Source of the DNA: Actinomyces sp.
GTDB lineage: Bacteria; Actinomycetota; Actinomycetes; Actinomycetales; Actinomycetaceae
DNA length: 31,426 bases
Reading direction: 5' to 3'
NCBI RefSeq assembly: GCF_030530635.1
Contig: NZ_JAUMUL010000043.1
Span: 1-31,426, forward strand
The notes under the pieces were generated by a model. That model was given only the letters and a program-made list of their open reading frames with translations. It was not told the DNA's origin and made no database searches. Positions 29,550 to 31,426 of this stretch are shown piece after piece (positions within the stretch are counted from its first letter, which is position 1; each line of letters begins with the position of its first letter). The translations under genes were made by a program, and so were the position numbers.

Positions 29550-31178
29550 TCAGGCGGCGTCCGCGGGTGATGGGGCCGGCGGCAGCGTCACGGTGAAGGT
29601 GGTGCCGTGGTCCTCGACGTCGGTGTGGGATTCCACGGTGAGGGTGCCGTGGTGGGACTGCACGATCGCCAGGGCGATGCTCATGCCCAGGCCGGTGGAG
29701 CCGGTGCGCCGTTCCCGGGAGGCGTCTGCGCGGGCGAAGCGTTCGAACAGACGCTCGCGCATGGAGGGGTCGATTCCCGGGCCGTCGTCTGCGATGGTGA
29801 TGACCAGTGCGCCGTCATTGTCACGAGAGAGTGTGGTGACCACCCGGGTGCCGGCAGGGGTGTGCACACGGGCGTTGGCCAGTAGGTTGACCATCACCTG
29901 TCGCATCCTCGCCTCGTCACCGATCACCAGGGTCGGCTCGGGCACGAACTCCTCCGCGTCCTGCGGGCTCATCCAGGCGGGAGGCTCCAGGACCGCCAGA
30001 TCCAGTTCCCAGACGTGGTCGGGGCCGGCGGCGCGGGCGTCCGCGACGGTGTCTACCAGAATCTCCACCAGATCGACCTCGTCGCGCTCAAGCTCGCGCC
30101 CCGCATCCAGGCGCGCCAGCAGCAGCAGATCCTCCACCAGGGCCGTCATCCGCACCGACTCCGAGTGCACCCGCTCCAGGGCATGCACGGCCTCCTCCGG
30201 CAGGGAGGTATCGGCGCCGCTGCGTTGGATCAGTTCGGTGTAACCGCGAATGGAGGCCAGCGGGGTGCGCAGCTCATGGGAGGCGTCGGCGACGAACTGA
30301 CGCACCTGCGTTTCACTGCGCTGCCGGGCCGCTAGCGCGTCATCGACGTGGCCGAGCAAGGTGTTCAGTGCATTGCCGACCTGCCCGATCTCCTGTGAGG
30401 AGGTCAGGTCCACGACGTCGACCCTCTCCCGGATGCGCACCTCGCCGTGGGACAGCGGCTGGGAGGCGACTCGTTGGGCGGTTCCGGCCACCCGCTCCAG
30501 GGGCGCCAACGAGGCCCGTACCATGGCCCTGCCGGCGAATGCGGCGCTCAAGGCCCCGGCCAGTGCGATGCACAGTTGGACGAGCAGCTGGGTGCGGATC
30601 AACTTGTCATTGGCCGCGGTGGACAGGCCGGTGATCACCACGTCACCGCCGGCGGAGTCCTCAGTGACCAGCACTCGGTAGCCGCCCAGCGAGTCGATGC
30701 TGGCCGTCACCGGCTCGCCGGTGGCCTTCAGCGACAGCAGGGCCGCGCATTCGGCTTCGGTGAGTTTGCGGTAATTGCCCTCCCTGTCGATGTAGCCGGC
30801 CTTGACTGTGGAGAATGCGGAGGCGCCGCCCGTCCCGTCGGGCACGCGGGTGGCGATCAAGGTCAGTGTGCCGGTGGACTGCCCGACGGCGTCCAGGCCG
30901 ATGGGAACATCCTCGCTCGGGGTGGGTTTTGGGGCCGAGCCGTCACCGAGCGGCGGAGTATCCGGGCTCTTGCCCGGGTAGCCGCCGGTGGGTGCGGCGC
31001 TTAGGCGGCGGGCGGCGGCGCGCTCGGACGCCGCCGTCAACTGCTCATCGAGTCGGTCGATCAGTGAATGGCGCAGCATGAGGGTGGACAGGGCCCCGAT
31101 ACCGCCGGCCATGACCAGGACGATGCCGATCACACCGACGACGAGTCGGGTTCGTAGGCTGCGGGGTGACAGGCGCAT
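29550..31178 (-). CDS. Sensor histidine kinase (TcrY/TrcS-like)
   Basis: 542 aa. It has an N-terminal helix (about 14-34), an extracellular sensor region (about 35-195), a second helix (about 198-220), a HAMP linker, HisKA with H-box VADASHELRTPLA (phospho-acceptor His301), and HATPase_c with N-box NLLANARVHTP, G1 DDGPGID, the F-box FERFARAD and G2 GLGMSIA. All catalytic boxes are intact. It should phosphorylate the response regulator encoded just upstream. An alternative start at ATG 31271, only 5 nt after the regulator's stop, would add 31 Arg/Thr-rich residues; neither start has a clear ribosome site. The shorter form is preferred because it begins like other kinases (MRLSPRSLRTRLVV). The gene converges on the PH-domain gene. 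Confidence 0.9.
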   Translation of the reverse strand: MRLSPRSLRTRLVVGVIGIVLVMAGGIGALSTLMLRHSLIDRLDEQLTAASERAAARRLSAAPTGGYPGKSPDTPPLGDGSAPKPTPSEDVPIGLDAVGQSTGTLTLIATRVPDGTGGASAFSTVKAGYIDREGNYRKLTEAECAALLSLKATGEPVTASIDSLGGYRVLVTEDSAGGDVVITGLSTAANDKLIRTQLLVQLCIALAGALSAAFAGRAMVRASLAPLERVAGTAQRVASQPLSHGEVRIRERVDVVDLTSSQEIGQVGNALNTLLGHVDDALAARQRSETQVRQFVADASHELRTPLASIRGYTELIQRSGADTSLPEEAVHALERVHSESVRMTALVEDLLLLARLDAGRELERDEVDLVEILVDTVADARAAGPDHVWELDLAVLEPPAWMSPQDAEEFVPEPTLVIGDEARMRQVMVNLLANARVHTPAGTRVVTTLSRDNDGALVITIADDGPGIDPSMRERLFERFARADASRERRTGSTGLGMSIALAIVQSHHGTLTVESHTDVEDHGTTFTVTLPPAPSPADAA

Positions 31179-31276
31179 GTTGGTGAGCGTAATGGGGGTC
31201 CGCCCGCGCAGCTGCGAGGTAGTCGCCGACCGCCGGTGAACTCGGCGCGTGCCGGCCCGGGTCCCGAGCATCGGGG

Positions 31277-31426
31277 CTACTGGGCCTTGGGGGTGGGCTT
31301 GAGGACGTAGCCGACCCCCCGCATGGTGTGGATCATGGGCTCGCGGCCCTTATCGATCTTGCGACGCAGGTAGGAGATGTACAGCTCGACGATGTTGGCC
31401 TGCCCGCCGAAGTCGTAGTTCCACAC
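31277..31426 (-). CDS. OmpR/PhoB-type response regulator, C-terminal fragment
   Basis: Only the last 49 codons are in the window; the 5' part lies beyond position 31426. The segment is the end of a winged-helix DNA-binding domain: VWNYDFGGQ, the recognition-helix segment NIVELYISYLRRKI and the wing HTMRGVGYVLKP, typical of OmpR-family regulators such as TcrX, TrcR and MprA. Its stop is 5 nt before the alternative start of the kinase gene, so the two are one operon. Its targets cannot be inferred from the window. Confidence 0.92.
   Translation of the reverse strand: MWNYDFGGQANIVELYISYLRRKIDKGREPMIHTMRGVGYVLKPTPKAQ

Noticed and set aside
29530..29571. ATCACCCG/CGGGTGAT inverted repeat at the end of the kinase gene as a terminator
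   Set aside because: It spans the stop codon and last codons with a 26-nt loop and only 8 bp of stem, too weak to call.

Overview
The window is high-GC actinobacterial DNA. The sortase-assembled pilus locus, the ssd/Tad-type gene block, the YPKN and LPLTG pilin motifs and the LPxTG-type surface proteins point to Actinomyces or a close relative in Actinomycetaceae. The genus is inferred from gene content. No tRNA, rRNA, CRISPR array or prophage was seen.

Layout. 1-1590: AC-rich DNA without a recognisable gene, an IS5-type insertion sequence (about 268-1186) whose transposase is broken by a stop codon and a 4-bp duplication, then a gene-free stretch with a hairpin and a 28-bp direct repeat. 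1593-6983: a conserved actinobacterial block with a Fic-like 'oxidoreductase' (degenerate motif), the CpaE/MinD-like protein Ssd, the TadA ATPase, and one protein that carries both the TadB and TadC halves. No Flp pilin, TadE/TadG or prepilin peptidase follows. Instead an N-methyltransferase-type gene starts after 34 bp (7018-8742). 8743-11713: a decay zone with a wrecked VapC-type PIN toxin gene, an intact M48 metallopeptidase gene, and a surface-protein pseudogene with a degenerate sorting signal.

12042-27954: the pilus locus. It holds two paralogous, very large surface proteins (1367 aa ending LPNAG; 2784 aa ending LPLTG), a FimA/FimP-type major pilin (543 aa, YPKN and LPLTG) and a class C sortase. 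In the expected scheme, SrtC polymerises the pilin through its pilin-motif lysine and one or both giant proteins cap the fibre or stand on the wall. The 2784-aa protein has 13 tandem domains of about 116 aa. Each keeps a Lys, a Cys, a Cys-x-x-x-Glu and a C-terminal Val/Ala-Thr-Asn (Val-Asn in one), the pattern expected of a CnaB-like domain with one isopeptide bond and one disulfide. The paralogue has only one such domain. This array is the most striking object in the window.

27917-31426: a PAP2-family membrane phosphatase overlapping the end of the sortase gene, a bacterial PH-domain membrane protein, and on the opposite strand a sensor histidine kinase preceded by an OmpR-type response regulator cut by the window edge. 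Whether this two-component system controls the pilus cannot be read from the sequence.
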